Of a stretch of 64,000 bases of DNA, positions 35,411 to 48,800 are shown one piece after another (the first letter of the stretch is position 1; every line of letters begins with the position of its first letter). The DNA lies in NCBI GenBank assembly GCA_008711295.1, contig VUYV01000146.1, positions 372,001-436,000 on the forward strand, given 5' to 3'. The translations under genes were made by a program, and so were the position numbers. Under the pieces are notes generated by a model. The model worked only from the letters and a program-made list of their open reading frames with translations, had not been told where the DNA came from and made no database searches. This DNA comes from Anarhynchus alexandrinus (lineage: Eukaryota > Chordata > Aves > Charadriiformes > Charadriidae).

Positions 35411-38400
35411 ACTGTGGAAGAAACATGTGCAATCCAAGATGAAATTATATGCCCTCAGCTCTTAAAGCTTGGAGCTAATAACCTCTGCTGGCTGAGCATG
35501 TATGTAAGAGCTCTCCAAACTGAGTCATTTTCTTGGTCGGTTGTATAAGTTTTTTTCATCTTCCCCATTGACTGCTGCAGGAAGTCTGATCTAGATGCTG
35601 ACTGGTGATTGCATCCAGCTGCTAATGTCAAAACATCTGTAGAAGAGGAATGTACTGTGAAAATCTCAGACAAACCACTGGGTTTGTTTTGCAGCTAAGG
35701 TGAGGCACTGATTCGTGTGAGCTAATTCATTCCCACGCTAATGTGTCTCACAATTAGAAAGCAGACACCTTTGGCTTTTTCTTTTCAACATTATCAGAAA
35801 ATCCTCAATTCTGGATTTTGCATGGGATTTTCTTACACAAAAGACAAACTGGGACTGCCTGGAGCTGGACCTTTGAGTGGCCAGTACACATGTGATTTTA
35901 GATCCAGAATAGCACTGATTAAAGGAAGTCCCACTCTTCCTCAGTTGTACCACGTAGCGGGGTGTGTGTCTGTAGTTGTGTTAGGATTTATATCCCGGTA
36001 GACAGACTGGTACATTGGTTATGCTTTATCTTGGACAAAGTCACGGTAAAACGCTGCAAATAACAAATGTGCTTGCACAACAAAAGCTCATTGTATTGTT
36101 GCCTGGTCTCCAGGTTATCTTCTGCAATGTTTTTGCGTAAGGTTCTGCATGTGTCTGAAGAGTAATTCCCTTTTTTTCCCTGAAGACTTACTGGGGAAGG
36201 GAACCAAAATTCCTTATTTAGCCTGCTGTAACCCCTCCCAGATTTGTCAGTCCAGATTTTGTAGAAGAAAATATTGTCAGCTTCCTCTGTGAAGGAAGGT
36301 TGGAGAAACCTGCACTTTATATCGTCTCACATCAGTGTAATTTATTTACTGTTAAGTGTTTGGTGCAGTATAGAAAAACAAGAACTGCTGTGGTAGATGC
36401 TAGCATTTTCTTCTTCTTTAATAGGATGGTCTTCCTTTGGGCTTCCCATACAGATACAGTTGCTGCTTTTTTTTAAGCTCTCAGTGAAATGCAGATGATG
36501 CCGATACTTCACCTTTTCTACCTGTGTACTTCTTTCACCTCTTCACATATCAAAAAGTACAGTAATTTTGTACTAAAAAATCCTTCTAAAACCTCCTAGA
36601 GGTCATGGCAGCAGTGGTAAAACCAGGCTGGTAATGATTACCCCCCAGCAAAGCAAAGCAGCTTATAAATCAGTTAGGTGCAAGCAAGTAAAACAATGGA
36701 AAAGAATGTCATATTTGAGCAGTTGTGTTGCCATCATGCTGGTGGCTGACAATAGCAATTTTTCATTGCAGAAATAATAATGTTTGCCATCTATTATTTA
36801 AAAAATTGGAAATAAAAGAACCCTACGGTTTGTAAAGTCTCATCAGATTATCAGATGCAGGGCTGTGCTGAAAATGTGTACATTCACCTGCTGTTCGGGA
36901 TCAGCTGTTCTAGCCACAAAGTTGCTGTGAAGATAATGCAAAGGCACAGCTTTTCCCTGAATAAAGCTATATTAGAAAATCTTTAAGAGGAACTGCATTT
37001 CAGGTGAATCTCCATTACTTTCATATGAAATATATTAGCTTTGTTTTATATTGTGTAAAGTGTGTCCTGATGAATGTGAATAAAGGGGTTAGTTTGAATT
37101 CAGAGATCAGGATTCCACATGAGGCAAGAATACTCCGTTACCACATAATTGCTTTCCTCATGACAGATGCAGAGGGTGAAATATGGTTACTTAATGCAGT
37201 TATAATTTTTCTCCTCCATAGGAGAGGGAAGGACATTTTATACAATTCATGGCTGTGAAAATGAAATCTATATTTGGTAATTCCAGATAAGGGACTGAAT
37301 AGGCTCATGGTTTTGGACACTCGTTTCTAATATTTTTTCTCTCTTTAGTGCAAAGTTATGGCAATGCACTCCTAAATCTGTGTCTGCTGTGACCATCTTA
37401 GATGATGCAGAAATCTGGTGAAAAATATTCATGAACATCAAATTTTTAATGAATTATTCTAAGTATGACTTCTGAATTTTAATGATGTAGTAAGGACACT
37501 GCCATTTATAAGTTCTGTGAAGACCTGCAGACCATTTTGCTTATAACTGCAAAGCCATCACTTTGTTCTGCAGCATATTGTAGAAATAGCTATGCTACAA
37601 ACTAGCAAAGCCTTATCAGCTTTTTCATCTGATGACATTTCTTGGGTTTTGGTTTTAGACACTGAAAAATGTTGTTTTTTAGAAAGAAAACCTTGCTTGG
37701 GAGAGCTTCCTGGAAACCAGTAAACTGTTTGAATGAACAGGATAAGGAGAAATTGGCCAGTCTTTTGAGAGGCTGTTGAATTAAATACACAAACTTCCAA
37801 GAGCTCAGATTTGGTGAAGTAAAACAATGTTATTTGTTATTTATACCACAACACATGTTGTAACTGCAGTCTACAAAAGTCTCAACTCAGGGATACCATT
37901 GCCGAGGAATGGGGAGAAGAGAAGATGATTGGAGTTTGTTCTTCATCAATGATAACTGTTTCTTTCTTGGTAAACCACTGGAGATTCTCGGTCTGCCATT
38001 GAGAAAATGATTATAACTGTATCATGCCACAATAGTGTGCTTTTGCAGCCCATTCTCCATCTCTTCAAGGTTTTGAAGAGCTCAGACATTCCTGTTCTTC
38101 AGTTTGCAGATAATTTTGCAAATCTTTATGAAAGTTCTTACCAGTGTGAGAAAAGAGAGGGCTCTTCTGAGCCTGCTACTAAGTAGGAAAAAAATTGACC
38201 TTTTCATTACCAACAGCTGAAAACTCTTCAATTTTTAATATCAGATTTCAGTTTTTCAAGTCCTTTCTTCAACAAGTTTTGACATCTGTTAGATTTATTT
38301 GTCACGCGTCATTGTTTTCAAAAGGAGAGTGAAATCTGGCATTTGCCAAAAGGTCACCAATGTAAATATCGATAATTGCTTCTTATGGTTCTGAAAGAGT

Positions 38401-41400
38401 TTTCAACACTGGTGAAGTTAAGGTCACCAGAAGACACTGGTTGCAATATTTTAGCAAGGGTGCTATGAGTCAAATTGATGCGTACCGCTGTAGATATATC
38501 AATCTAATGGCTGGTAGCTTGCACCCACAAGATGGGATCGGTATGTCAGTGCTTACTTTACCAAGTCAAATAACAAATAGTTCAAGATATAAGAGTATAA
38601 TAATCCTGATGAGTAAAATCACTTGCAAAAAATAATGTAAGCAATTTAGAGGTGATGTTAGAAACCACTCTGCTGTTAAATCTCATGACTGTCAGCTGAT
38701 ATGCCCTTTCAACACCTTTCATGCCCTCTTTGAATTTTACTGTGGCAAGATCAGTAATAGAAAACAATCTTCATGGAGCTTATTATTAAAGATTGTCTTT
38801 AAAAATAAGCAATACATAAGATTTCTGTCAAAATTTACTTTGTGGTAAAATAACATGATATAACTGATAGACTGGTATCAATTATGCAATGCAAATATCG
38901 TGGACACTATTTTTAGAGGCAGTGAAAATGCAAAAGAAGATAAATGTGTTATGAAAATGAATACTTAATAAGAACTTTTGTGGTTCTTCTGTTTTGGTTT
39001 TCAAGACAGTTTTTACATTCTTGTTTTCTGAACAGATCAACCACAAATATATAATAACCCAGATTAACTTAGCAGAGGCAAAAAAATAGATTTTCTTGCT
39101 TCAAGCTACACGTGGTGTTAGTCATGTGGTTAACTGTTGACAGCATGATGAGGTAAGAATTAATACTACCCATTCGTTCTGTGTTCAAGGTCTTGTTTCA
39201 ATTACAGAAGTTTATTACATAACGATACTTTAAAAAAGTATTTTACATGGTTAGTTGACAAAGCTCTGGCATTTCTATTTACTCGTGCAAAACTATATAA
39301 TTCAATGTTGGAAAGTATATAAAAAAACCCAGATGCAGTGTTCTGTGCTCTTAAAGACATTAATCACCCTCTTCAGCCTATTGTGTAATTTGCAAAGGCA
39401 GACATATATGTTGCTGGTTGCATTGATAAACTTGATGGCAATGTACAAAACGACTATAGTACTTATGAAAAATAATAGAAGTACAACAGCTTTGTAAAAT
39501 TAAAGATTTTTTTCTGTGATAAGAGCTGAATGTGTAAGTGGTGGAACGAACAAAGGTTGCCAGGGCATATTGCATAGGTGAACAATTAAGAGCATCGTTC
39601 TTTTCAGCTTTCATGAAATTGTTGTTCTACATTTCTCTTGGGTATACAAATGTCTTTCACACATTTCAATGACTGCTAAAACGTACCATTTCATATTAAG
39701 CTGAGTATCAGTTCATAACATAGAAGGGTTTTGAGAAGAAAAGTGTTAAAATCGACATTCTGGCATCTAGAACTGGGTTCTGTGTCTGCCTCTGTTATGG
39801 AGCCCGTGGGACTGGGAGTTATTGCTGAGGCCCTCAGTCAGGTTTCTATCTGCAAGAAGGTAGCTTAAGAAGCAGAATGATCTTAAGATGGTCTATATTA
39901 TGTATAATTTATCATGTTGCACTGTAATCTATCAGGAATTTTGGCATAATATTACTGGGGAGTACATATACCTAATACATATCTAGGTCGATGTAGTATA
40001 CAGGTGTAAAGTGTATTAGTGTTACCGCTCATGAAAAAATAGGTACAAAAGTGTACAGCACTATTGCTGTGCATGGAAAAAAAAGTATTTTTTTTTACTG
40101 TCAGTGTGAAAATAAGGTAGTGTTTTCATCATCCAAAGAGGAATTAGATGAAGGCTCAGAAAGTAAAACCACTGCTTGGCCAGTCACAGCGCTTAAAAAT
40201 TAACAGAACCCATAATAGCTTTCTTATGGCAAGAGTTTGTAATCTTCCACAATTGATGTGCCATATTACATTGCTCTTTCTCAAATTAAGGTAGAGCTTA
40301 GCGGGACGCACGAGGAACGTGCATGAACTCAGCAGAGCCATGAGAACCAGCTGCTGCTCTCAGGTGACACCCTCAAGATGCTGTATCCTCCTGCTTCTGA
40401 TCTGTGGCCAGTCTTACTGAATGCCATCCAAAATCTCCTGCCATAGTATTTTTTGCACCTGCTTAGGAGGGTGCTGACTTGTCCTTAAGTAACTCCAGGG
40501 GGTGTTGCAACACTCAAGTCTTCCATAACCAGTTGTGGAGAAGGAGTAGGGCCCTTCAGGTCCACCATTTACTTCTGTTGTCTGTACGAGATATGAAAAC
40601 AGACTCGAGAAGCCACAAAGCACAAGAAGAAGTTACTTAAGGAGAGGACATGTGTCCTTATCTCCATGAGTAAGAGGGGAAGATGTGAGAAAGGAAAAAG
40701 TCCACATTTAGTGATGCACAGGCTGTACTGTCAAAGTCATGTTAAAACATAATCATATACTTGAATACGATTAAAGCAGGACTTTTCTATACATGGCACT
40801 TCCCCTATCAGATCTTTATGCTATACCTTAAATTCTTTTCTAATATTGTTACTGTTACTCTGATTCTGTGCTTAATTTTTCATCAGTTTTGGTCTCGTTT
40901 GTGAACTGTCTATGGACAGACTGCAATTTTAAAGAATATGCTTATTATTCAGAACTGCAAAAACCACTTGTTCGGTAACTAGAAGTTGATGTTTAAGATC
41001 TGTAATTAGTCCCCTGATTTTTGACTCCCATTATTTGTGTTCTGCTTGGAACAGAAAACAGCTGCCACTCTCTTCCCAAGTGGAAGAGTGGATTTTGTAA
41101 TTACAGGAATTTTATCAGTGTATATAAAACCCATTTTCCATAAATAATAAAAAAAATCTACATTCTTGGTGTGCTCATAAAAATGAAATAAGGAGGGGTA
41201 TGGAAATGATGATGGAAAGCTTAACTTGCAAGCAGATTAATTTTTTTAATTCTATTTATTTTTCACTCTGTGCACATGCTGCAGTGGGTGTTTCTGAAAG
41301 TGCAAGCCTGGTTGACCCATGATTTCTATTTCACAGCTGGATATAATCAGCTATATTTCTCCCCTGTTTCCACTTTAAGAAATGATACTGTGGTGTTATA

Positions 41401-43299
41401 AAAGGCTTGTGCTACTTTGGACTAAGTGGAATCTAATAACAGCTTCTACTCAGCAGATGACACTTTAATATCCTTTTAAAAATGGAATCCTAAGCAGTTG
41501 TTTGTAGCTGTAAGCTGGAATGAATGAGGAGGGCTCTTCTGTTATTTCTTTCCCTGTGAGTTTTTGTCTGCTGGTCAGAAAAATGACTGTTCACAGGTGT
41601 CTGTTTTGAATAGCTGTCTGGAGGCCCAGCTGTGTGGTACTGATCTGGATTAGAGCCACATTTTCTCTGCTTGTGTGTCAGCTTGGTTCATCTAGATGGA
41701 AAGAAAAGCCTTGAGCTGCTGAGATGATACAGCGTGCTGCGAATGACTAGCTCAGAGCAGCTCTGGGCTGGGGACTGGCTCTTCCCTCCTGACTCTGGCT
41801 CGTCCCCAGGTGTTGGAGGATTGGACTGAAGCTGGGTGAGCATTTCATCTTGGAAGCAGTGGTGGAATAATGGTTTTAGCATGGAGTTGAAACATTTTGA
41901 GAAAAGTGAATAAGCTGTTATTCAGAGCAAACTTTACAAGGTGAATGAATAAAGTGACTGATGTGCTTAGGAGAAAGCAGAATTGCCTCAACAGATGACT
42001 GATGCTCGTGACTAACATGAATACCTGCATGCGCCAAGTGCATTTGCACTTGGGCTCACTGGAGGGAAGATTGCGCAAACCAATGGTGATGGTAATACTT
42101 TTGGGAAGGAGTTGAGCTTAGGGAGATCCAAGGATAGCATATTGGTTGCATGTTTCTCCATCACTGACAGTGGCATATTTGAGTTTAATTCTTGGCTAGC
42201 TTGCTTTTTTTGTGATATTTTTTTTTGTGCTACACAGGACAGGTGTGGGATTAATCTGTCCAATATACTAGTTGTCCTGCACTCTGTTCCTAGTCAGTGG
42301 AAACTTAAGGAAGGTGTCATAAAAGAAATCATCTACATCATGCCCTACAATTATTCTAGTGTCTCCACTGACTGTAAAGGCAGCCTAGTTTCTAAGCATG
42401 CAGAAGTTTGCTTTGAAATTTAACCTGACAAGACATAGTGGGAATGCACCTCCAGATGGTGTTATTAGCTTCTCAGGGCTCTCATCTCCTTCATGCTTGG
42501 TCTTTGAAGGAGAATATGTGCTAGAAAATGCTAATGGTTTTCTTAATGAGACCGAAGGGAGAGGCAAAGCTGATGGGAAAGAAAATATACCAGATCTTAG
42601 TCTGGTTATGCCTTTACCTTGATATATTGTGAAATAATCTGAATTGGATAGAGAAATAGCTGATTGTAATAGAGAAAAAGCAGATGAGGCAGCAGAGATT
42701 GTGCATCTGTGATTTTCAGCACCAAGAAGTATATACTAGAAATTAAAAGATGGTCTAATCATTTGGGTCTGAACCTTGGAGTACTTCCTGCTTCCCTTTA
42801 CATGTTCTGGTACAAGGATTAAAATTTTTGATATAAAATTTTAAATACTGATGAGTATAGCAACACAAAACCATGTGATGTGTTTGAATGCTTGCCCCAG
42901 AAACCTACTGTCTCCTATCATGAGAAGCCCAAGATGATGAAGGGTTTTTGTTAGTTTAACAACCTCACAGATGTTTGAAACTTGATTCATAAGTAAGATG
43001 TTTTAAAGTTTACATTTCACTTAGAGAAACACAAGCCTGATCTTTTTTGACTGTAAGGGGTAGGTATGTAATGATTCATGCTACTTGTAGTCAACTGACG
43101 TCACTTGACAGGTATGTGTGTGGTCTGGTAGAAAGTACACGTCTGTAAGGCCAGGGTGTTCCCTAGTACATTGTCTGGCCAGTTGTGTTCTTACCTAGGT
43201 GATAATTTAATTGTGCAGCTGGCAGGAATTGTCACACATTAACCTGTTAATTTCAGCATCTGTTAATTTCAGAACCATACCTCATTTTTTTTTTTTTAT

Positions 43300-43591
43300 G
43301 ATGTTTGCCTTGGCGGGTTTGTGGCAGTGTGATATAATCAGTCTGCAAGGCCTCCTCTTACTGATATTGCAGCCACTGTCCTTTAGACTGGAGAGGCTTT
43401 ACTCATGTGGCTTGCTTGATTACGGTGCATGTTTCACATTCATGAAAAACCTGTGCAATGGCTTCAGTGGTTAGGTCCACCCCTTGATCTTGAGCCCAAA
43501 TGTACGTTGCATCTCTCCTGGGATGTCCTGATGTTACATGGGCCCACCGAGCTATAAATAGTTCACTCTTACATTCCCAGCATTGGAGCAA
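43300..43591 (-). pseudogene. ERV integrase fragment (HHCC domain and start of catalytic core)
   Basis: The minus-strand frame carries a His-x4-His pair (AHVTSGH) and, about 35 residues later, a Cys-x2-Cys pair (CETC). This is the zinc-binding signature of retroviral integrases, which insert viral DNA into the host genome. Further on (plus-strand 43307-43341) a piece resembling the beginning of the catalytic core is visible (YITLPQTRQGK), but in a disturbed frame. The downstream catalytic residues are absent, so this is a non-functional fragment. Confidence 0.75.
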
Positions 43592-43960
43592 CCAGGTAGA
43601 AATTTGCTTACGTGGCTGATGGATGAAATCTTTTTGCCTGTCTCAGAGCTTGGTCATGGATAGGGACCATGGATAGTTTTTGCCTCTTTTATGATTTATA
43701 TTTCTTTCCTCTCCTGTCCTGCTGCAGAATAGGCTGCCTCTTCTGATTCTTCCTCTCTTCCCCTCTCAGAAGGAGCTTCTCCTCTTACTAATTGAGTTGA
43801 CCTCTGCTTCCACTGTTCCTTCTTGACTACAGGAGCAGCTATTATAGTTGAGGATTAAGTCTCTGGTTTAGTCTCAGTACCCATTTGTGTGGCCTCAGAA
43901 CAAGAGACCCTTTTCTCTCTCTCCATTTGTGTGGCCTCAGAGCAGGAGACCTTCTTGCCC
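43592..43960 (-). pseudogene. ERV gag-like fragment
   Basis: The minus-strand translation is rich in Lys, Glu and Arg, with SCSEATQ appearing twice because of the 42-bp duplication. It ends in a KDFI...TWLLQCWE stretch directly upstream of the integrase fragment. Stops interrupt the frame near plus-strand positions 43650 and 43860. I recognise it as gag-like from the style of avian ERV gag sequences, so the identification is weaker than that of the integrase. Confidence 0.5.
43881..43954 (+). repeat. tandem duplication, period 42 bp
   Basis: CCATTTGTGTGGCCTCAGA begins at 43881 and again at 43923. The units share about 32 bases with few differences (AACAAGAGACC versus AGCAGGAGACC). The duplication lies inside the gag-like part of the ERV remnant. 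Confidence 0.85.
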
Positions 43961-44649
43961 CTTTGAGGGCGCTGGACTGCGGCTCAATAGACATGGGCCA
44001 GGCCCCAAAACAGCTCTAGAAGTTGCTGTGTTACATAGAAAGTGTTGCCAAACTTGCACCAGACAACAGGAATGTGAGACACTAAAGAGAAGTGGACAAG
44101 ATGTTTGATGAGCGCTGGAAGCACAGGCCTTAATTCTTGACAGGCTTGTTTGGAAGCTCTATCAAAAGTGCAGATGTTAAAGCTCAGGATTAAGGGACCA
44201 GACACACAGATGTAGCCACTCAGCATTTCAAGGGTCTTGGAAAGCAAACTAGAAAGGGAAAGATAAACAACCATATAAAAGCATCTTTGGAAGTAAAACT
44301 TATGTAGTTCTGTAAAGATTCTGATATTTAATTTTATATTATTTGCGTGTCAGCATTGCAGGTGTGCATGTGAGGGTCTGAAATAGACCTTTATCTTGAG
44401 GATCTATTCTACTTTAGAAGAAAAACTCAGTCTTTGAGGAGATGTAAATACTTAGGAGACTGCTGAAACAGGCAGTAGCTTGAGTGCCTTTCTAAAGCAA
44501 CTCTTGATTTACTCTGTTTTCTCTGAAGAGAGAATTGCATCCCTCGCTTTTTGCTTAACAAAGAGTGTTGCCCCTGCTGCCATCTCTGTAGCTGTTCTGA
44601 TTGTACCACTGCTTGCAAGGCCTTTGGAAGCAGACTGGGAAATGTTCAT

Positions 44650-45215
44650 GTTAGAGGTCAAGGTTGGTGGCAGCCTGATTTGCAGTGATCATGCCCTGGT
44701 GGAATTTACAATCTTGAGGGATACGGGCCAGATGAAGTGTAGAGTCAAGACCCTGAATTTTAGGAGAGCAAACTTTCAGCTGTTTAAGGAATTAGTGGAT
44801 AGGACCCCCTGGGAAAATGCCCTCAGGGATAAAGGAGCAGAACAGAGCTGGCAGCTCTTTAAGGACATTTTTTTTGGCGTGCAAGAGCTCTGGCTTCCTA
44901 TGTGTAGAAAATCAGGCAAGGAAGGCAGGAGACGAGCATGGCTAAGTAAGGACATCCTGGTCAAAAGAAAGTGTAAGAAGGAAATGTGTAGGCAGTGAAC
45001 CAGGGACGTGTACTCTGGGAAGAATATAGGGATGCTGCCCAGATGTGTAGGGATGCGATAGGAAAGCTAAGACATAGCTAGAGCTGAATTTGGCAAGGGA
45101 TGTAAAGATTAATAAAGGCTGCAGGTATGTTGGTGAGAAAAGAAAGATTCAAGAAAATGTACCTCCCCCGATGAATAAGACAGGAAAACTGATTACAACT
45201 GACATGGAGCTATTT
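44650..45215 (+). mobile_element. CR1 LINE, internal ORF2 fragment (endonuclease-RT linker)
   Basis: Plus-strand translation from about 44660 gives the linker region after the CR1 endonuclease: VGGSLICSDHALVEFTILRD, then LNFRRANFQLFKELVDRTPW, then CRKSGKEGRRRAWLSKDILV. A stop at 44996 interrupts the frame where CR1 normally has Trp. Related codons continue in other frames through EEYRDAA- and KENVPPL-like segments up to about 45215 (GGAAAACTGATTACAACTG). Both ends of the element are missing, including the 3' UTR. The upstream part of this open frame (44480-44650) is not CR1 and is probably chance. Confidence 0.88.
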
Positions 45216-45846
45216 TGTCTTTTTAATTTTTAGGGGGACGTTAGTCATCACTGGAAGCAGTCTTTTATCTCCATGCAAATTAGAAGGTGGTCGTGTATAT
45301 CAAGTGAACAAAAAAGCTGTTTTCCAGCAGCAGTCCCTTCAGCTCTCTGGAGGAGGTTTGGTTTGCTAGCAGACGAGTTTTACTGTTAGGTCTTGCCAAG
45401 CAGAAGTGTGTTATCTGTTCCCCATGAAAAGTACTCAGTGGTTGGAGACTGTTAAATATTGAGCGAGAGAACAGGCATCTGTAGTAATTCTGTTCTCCTT
45501 CACTAGAGATGTGTCTAACAAAATTGCAGCATGTGATGCCTCGAATAACATAACAATTCTATGTAATGTCCTTGCTGCTAAACTGAAAATTTATTGCTTG
45601 TGTGCACTGAAGATATTTTCTACTGATAAAATTTTCCCATTCTAGAGACAGCAAAATACAGCTAGAACATTATGGTTTTGAGGGAACTGTCCTTATGAAA
45701 TATTTCTTTTCTGCAAAAAACATGTTATGTCACACAAGTTTCAAAATAGTTAGTGCTTTTACAAAACTTAGCATTCAAACCCATTCTGCTTCAAAGTAAT
45801 ACTCTAATATGAATAAATTAAGATGATTTTTGGGAGAAGTGTGGGG

Positions 45847-45878
45847 TTTGTTTTTGTTTTGTTTTGTTTTGTTTTTTC
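45847..45878 (+). repeat. (GTTTT)n microsatellite
   Basis: Consecutive GTTTTT/GTTTT units lie in intron 3. They are likely length-polymorphic, with no other signal. Confidence 0.9.
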
Positions 45879-48800
45879 TTAAACAACAATCACTGCTGAA
45901 TCACATTGAATTGTTCAGTATAACGTGCTTGTATCAAGATAATTGTCCTCCCTAAGGCAATTAAATTCTCCAAGCCGCTGAACTATCTTGTGCTGTTGTA
46001 CAATTTCTCCATTCAGCATGCTGTTAAGTTGTGGGTTTTTTTCTCTACTAACTGTTTGCAAGCAAATACCTGTTTGTGCATGGGAAGTCCACAGCCACAT
46101 TTATGGCATTTCAACTGAGAGGTGAAGAGCAACACTGAGCAGGAAATAAGTGACAAATGTAAGAGTTCATTTGTGATTGGGGTGGTGGTATTTGAGGATG
46201 CGGTGTCACCAGCCAATTTGTAAACTTGACGCAACTGAGGTTTTCTACACACGGATAGTGCTGTGTGCAGTCAGAATACTCCAGGAAGGAAAACAATTAT
46301 TTTGTAACAATAAGAACTCAAAATTTAGCCTTCACAGACACTGTTTGGGGTCCTTTAATTTTATTATCTCTGACTCAGCTTACTTGAAGATATCAAGGAA
46401 CACGTCAAGCCCCCTTTCCCTTGCTTGTTAGATTAATTTACATTCAGCTCTGCTTTTCTTGAAAGAAGCTGGAGGTTCTGTAGAAATCTTGGAACAAAGT
46501 AGCTCAGTAATCTTGTACAAATGTTGCTATGGCATTCCTTAGACTTCCAGTGATATTGCCTTGAATATAAATGGGATAGGACTTGATCAACAAGGGCACT
46601 TACCATTTGTCTAGATGGTGTGGGTCTTGCTATTCTTTGTTTACAAGAAGTGCTGAAAACACAACTCACTTTGCAGAAGCATAAAAATATGTTTACTAAT
46701 AAGTTGTGATTCACTATTGGCTACAGTTCTGCAAATGAGTTCCCCATTCTTCAAATGAGAGCAAACAAGTTTTCTTCTCATTCATATGAATTATTGCTTT
46801 TGGAGTTGAGCAGGGACCTGTGCTTTGAGTTTCAGAAGAAATGCACTATTGCGGTGGACACATCCACACAAAATCTCCAGCACTAGCTGCAGTATAATGT
46901 CAGCTCAGCTGCCTTCCTTTAAAACCCGGTAGATTGGGAACAATACCAGTCCACTCCACAGGAGAATGGAGCTGAGCAAAGCTGTCTGCAAAAATGAGAT
47001 ACATGAGCTTGTTCTGAGGTGCATGTAGGTAAGGCTAAACTGTTTCTAATATTCAGGACGGCTAATTGAAAGTTACCGTGGTATAATTATATTGCACTGC
47101 GTTGGTTTAGTGGCTTACTGATCTACAGATTGAATAAACACCTTTTTATTTGTGGTTCATTTACCATAGGAATAAAGGTTATGGACTAATGTGTAATTAT
47201 AATTATAGGGAAAGTTGCTGTGTTAGAGTTACCTAAGTTCTTTCCAGGGAATAATTAGTAAAAAATGATTATCTTGCTGCTTGGCCAGATTAATATAGTT
47301 CAGTCCCTTGCCACTTTACAGTATTCAAAGTAGGAGTTTTTTGACAACATTATGTAGGCTGTACATGGAGGCTTTTTTGTTGCTGTTCCCACTAGAACAC
47401 CACCTGCTTTATCTGGATCTGGAAGCGATGATTTAAATAGCAATAAAGCATTACTGTTGAGGAATTCCGTTCTAGGTCGGTGGTTTAGCTGTAATTTTAT
47501 TTTTCCTGTTGTTGAATTTGAGGGTTAGGATTTTTCACTGTGTTCAGTGATTTGGCTGGACAAGGAACTCTGTTCCTACGGGAACACTGCGTTTCATTAG
47601 ACGGAAGTTTAGCAGAACATTGCTGCAGTTTAGCCATGACCACTCCCACATTGGTTTGCCAGTAAAACAGTCAATACCCATGCTCATCTAGATTTTCATC
47701 TACATTTTGAAATAGATTAATAATAGTAGGATTAATATGTTTGATTTAATAGTAGGATTAATTCTTAAAGATTAAGGGCTACCTCATTGCTGCAGAGTTT
47801 GATGGAAAGGAGCAGATCTGGTTTTTTGCAAATTGGCAGGAGTTTTGCTGGGGACTGCAGTGTTAGGGAAGGCATCTTTGTGGTTTTGTATGCGTTTGTT
47901 TTGCTGTTGAGACTTAGTTATTCAAGAGAGTTGACTCTAACCAGAGCCCCAGACAAACTGCAAACTGCTGCTGCTGCTCATGCAGGTTTCTGTCTTTTAA
48001 TCTGCTCTCATGCATCATTTTGCTTACTTTAAAGCTAGCAGCACAGTTTTTCCAAAAGCAAAGCTTGCTTCTGCATTGTGGTGAAAAAAAACCCAAACCG
48101 ACCCCCCAAAAAAACAATAGCACTCGGGAGGGTAGAAAACAGTATAATTTGGTAACACGCACCACAACAGTACTTCATATAATCTTAGGACAAAAAGGTT
48201 TGCAAAACAGATCTTGTGAGAAGTTTGGCATATTCTGAAAGTATAGAAGGACCCAGCTACCCATGAGCCAGTACAAAACCTGCTTTTTGTCTGTCAAGGC
48301 CCATGTTCCCTTTTTGCAGTACCTGGAGAGGTGATGAGTTGATGGTGATGAGATTCCATAGGTGACGGCAAACCTGGTGCACAAGTATTGCCAGGAGCAA
48401 AAATTTGCCTCCTACTAGGGAGTAAACTATTATCAGGTGTCCATGCATTTTCTGTATTTAAGACTGGAATGAGTGCCCTGAGTCTATTCTGAAAGATCAG
48501 CTTCTTTAGGGCACATAAATATTATTGGTCTCTTAAGAACATTCCCGGTTCCATGTATGAAAAGAACACTGAGATTTCTTTTTGTGTGGCTGAGCTGAAC
48601 TCAAGATGCCTGGTCTATTGTTAAATGGAACTATTTATTTCCTGACTTATTCTTTTCTGCTACGAAATTTACATTTTCCCAGACATCAAAGATATTTGAC
48701 AATGTCATTATTTTAATGAGACACTGTGAAAGGGAGAAACAGTAGGTGTGAAAATCAAGTTTAAAGTAGTTACAAAAGTATTGTGAATTCTTAAATCTGT

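Larger units (their letters stand above)
43290..44000 (-). mobile_element. endogenous retrovirus remnant: gag fragment joined to integrase fragment
   Basis: On the minus strand a gag-like, charged stretch (about 43960-43590) runs in frame straight into an integrase N-terminal zinc-binding domain. Both lie in an avian-type ERV remnant with protease, reverse transcriptase and RNase H missing. The gag part has in-frame stops and a 42-bp tandem duplication (43881-43954 on the plus strand). The integrase core is cut near 43295 beside a run of T. I cannot place LTRs; sequence up to about 44270 may belong to the element but is unproven. It is a dead copy with no capacity to make virus. Confidence 0.72.

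Noticed and set aside
39755..39870. Possible further MIR-like SINE (GGCATCTAGAACTGGGTTCTG)
   Set aside because: Only one short segment is reminiscent of the tRNA-like head; the core and tail cannot be seen.
40414..40623. Minus-strand frame with a protein-like composition (SYLRTSQHPPKQVQKILW)
   Set aside because: It could be a scrap of a retroelement, but I cannot match it to a family. It has no supporting neighbours or splice signals.
43096..43103. Perfect palindromic TGACGTCA (CRE-type site) in intron 3
   Set aside because: An 8-bp match in 64 kb is not surprising, and nothing around it suggests an enhancer. It is worth noting only if chromatin data point to it.
44480..44650. N-terminal part of the 172-codon frame around the CR1 ORF2 fragment
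   Set aside because: Only the portion from about 44650 resembles CR1. The earlier residues do not match the endonuclease and look like chance read-through.
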